Source of the DNA: Armatimonadota bacterium
GTDB taxonomy: Bacteria > Armatimonadota > Armatimonadia > Armatimonadales > Armatimonadaceae
Direction: 5' to 3'
DNA length: 7,040 nt
Assembly: GCA_014381035.1 (NCBI GenBank)
Contig: JACMIS010000697.1
Span: forward strand, 1 to 7,040
The notes under the pieces were generated by a model, which made no database searches, was not told the DNA's origin, and worked only from the letters and a program-made list of their open reading frames with translations. Positions 6,206 through 7,040 of this stretch are shown here, in pieces. Every line of letters starts with the position of its first letter. The stretch's first letter is position 1. The translations under genes and the position numbers were made by a program.

Positions 6206-6778
6206 ATGGCAAGCACAACAGATAAAAAACTGCCGCAACCCTGGCACACGGAGTCGTTTCATCGCGCTCGCTTGGTAGGGCTATCGGCACTTATCGTTTT
6301 CCTGAGTGTTAGTGCTATCACCGATGGCAAATATCACGGCATGATTGTCTTCGGAGTAATGTTCTTAGTTGCGGATATGAAATCCCTTGGAGATTGGAAA
6401 CGGAGGACTGTTATCACTGCGCCACTACTGGCTTACGGCGCGTTCGGAAGCAAAGAACAACATCAAAACTTGTGGATAGCTATCGGTGGATTCTGCAGCA
6501 TGCTTTTGATAGCAATGGTCACATTTGGGCAGGAGATTATGGATAGCTCCGAAAACCTGTTGCTACGAATCGTCGCATTTTTCGGCATCAACCTGTTCGG
6601 TTGGTTTCTGATACCCTGGCTAAAAGAAACACTTCCTATGATTATTCGCTACTACTCTCCCTCAAATGTAGGGAGTATTCTTGTTTCCTCATCTACTGTC
6701 ACCGCATCGCCGCAAACGCAACCGACTCCTCAAACCCATTCCCAACGGCTACTCGCAGGAAGCGGTATCCGCCCATGA
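6206..6778 (+). CDS. Small multi-pass membrane protein of unknown function
   Basis: The product has 190 residues and I do not recognise the family. Hydrophobic segments are at about 22-38, 43-57, 90-108 and 119-139, with a weaker one at 68-80, giving four or five membrane passes. They are followed by a Ser/Thr/Pro/Gln-rich tail (about 160-190). Short charged loops (DMKSLGDWKRR, GSKEQHQN) separate the segments. The ATG lies 11 bases after the previous stop with no real Shine-Dalgarno (AAAATAGAAACTA), so translation may be coupled. Its base composition differs from its neighbours: 6301-6360 has 27 G/C of 60, while 5101-5160 in the preceding gene has 43 of 60. This may reflect transfer, recent insertion into the operon, or membrane-protein codon needs. 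Its stop overlaps the next start (ATGA), which supports co-transcription with the exported proteins on both sides. Confidence 0.65.
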   Translation: MASTTDKKLPQPWHTESFHRARLVGLSALIVFLSVSAITDGKYHGMIVFGVMFLVADMKSLGDWKRRTVITAPLLAYGAFGSKEQHQNLWIAIGGFCSMLLIAMVTFGQEIMDSSENLLLRIVAFFGINLFGWFLIPWLKETLPMIIRYYSPSNVGSILVSSSTVTASPQTQPTPQTHSQRLLAGSGIRP

Positions 6779-7040
6779 AAAAACCATTCGCTCTAGCCAT
6801 TTGCGTATGCCTTGCCGCTCTCCCCGTGCGAAGCACGTTCGGCGAGCGTATAGCGGCTGAAGCCGATTTCGCGGAAGCCACCGAGCGACCAATTTCAATT
6901 GCTCACAAACCGATTGCTCACCCTGCAATCGCTCGCACGGACAACGCTACCGATTCGCAAATCGTGCTCGCCGAAGGACGCGCCGCCGTGGGACCCGCCG
7001 AAACCGGAGGCGCACTCGCCGCGAAACAAGCCGCCGTCGC
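6775..7040 (+). CDS. Start of an exported protein, probably LPP20/FlgT-N-like, truncated by the right edge
   Basis: ATG 6775 overlaps the previous stop as ATGA, and the frame stays open to the window end (88 codons plus two bases). Residues 1-23 form a clear signal peptide (MKKPFALAICVCLAALP, cut near STFG). The segment after it is low-complexity, with near-repeats PISIAHKPIAHPAIAR; DNA repeat ATTGCTCAC occurs at 6898 and 6913. The last visible part reads QIVLAEGRAAVG and then GALAAKQAAVA. This resembles the opening of LPP20/FlgT-N-type domains, where an 'aeGrA' strand is followed by an Ala-rich helix of Ar..Ai..A type. If correct, the operon holds at least three proteins of this envelope family. 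The evidence is only a short stretch, so the family call is tentative; the gene itself is well supported. Confidence 0.6.
   Translation, partial: MKKPFALAICVCLAALPVRSTFGERIAAEADFAEATERPISIAHKPIAHPAIARTDNATDSQIVLAEGRAAVGPAETGGALAAKQAAV

Noticed and set aside
6898..6921. Two copies of ATTGCTCAC
   Set aside because: A short repeat inside the low-complexity linker of the right-edge gene; too few and too short for CRISPR or a regulatory array.

Overview
The window is 7,040 bases of GC-rich chromosome-like DNA. It comes from a bacterium with an outer membrane, because nearly every gene product starts with a signal peptide and one product is an outer-membrane beta-barrel porin. No ribosomal, tRNA or marker gene fixes the lineage. 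High GC, non-lipoprotein LPP20/CsgG-type proteins and several genes with weak or absent Shine-Dalgarno sites would fit an Armatimonadota-like or other deep-branching diderm, but that placement is a low-confidence guess.

Left half, minus strand. Reading leftward from about 3,000 there is a secreted zinc aminopeptidase of family M28 with a C-terminal fibronectin-III-like domain (1637-2992). Next comes a phosphate-selective porin O/P-type outer-membrane protein (229-1618) that is broken by a frameshift near 481-500. A perfect 20-bp inverted repeat (166-219) follows the porin stop. Last is the first 39 codons of another exported protein, starting at 118 and running off the left edge. A good sigma70-like promoter (TTGCTT-17-TATAAT) sits just in front of the porin. 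An extended -10 element sits almost against the peptidase start codon.

Right half, plus strand. A divergent intergenic region of 173 bases holds a 17-bp palindrome. It is followed by a tight gene run: an exported LPP20/FlgP-like protein (3166-4128), a large exported CsgG/FlgT-like protein (4149-6194), a small AT-richer multi-pass membrane protein (6206-6778), and a fourth gene that overlaps it by the ATGA arrangement (6775 to the right edge). The visible part of that fourth product is a signal peptide followed by what looks like the beginning of another LPP20/FlgT-N-type domain.

The most interesting unit is this right-hand operon. LPP20-, CsgG- and FlgT-type domains occur together in the FlgO/FlgP/FlgT flagellar outer-membrane ring proteins of Vibrio and relatives. 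Here they occur with no flagellar gene in view and without the lipoprotein Cys that CsgG and FlgP homologues usually carry. The operon may encode a variant envelope complex.
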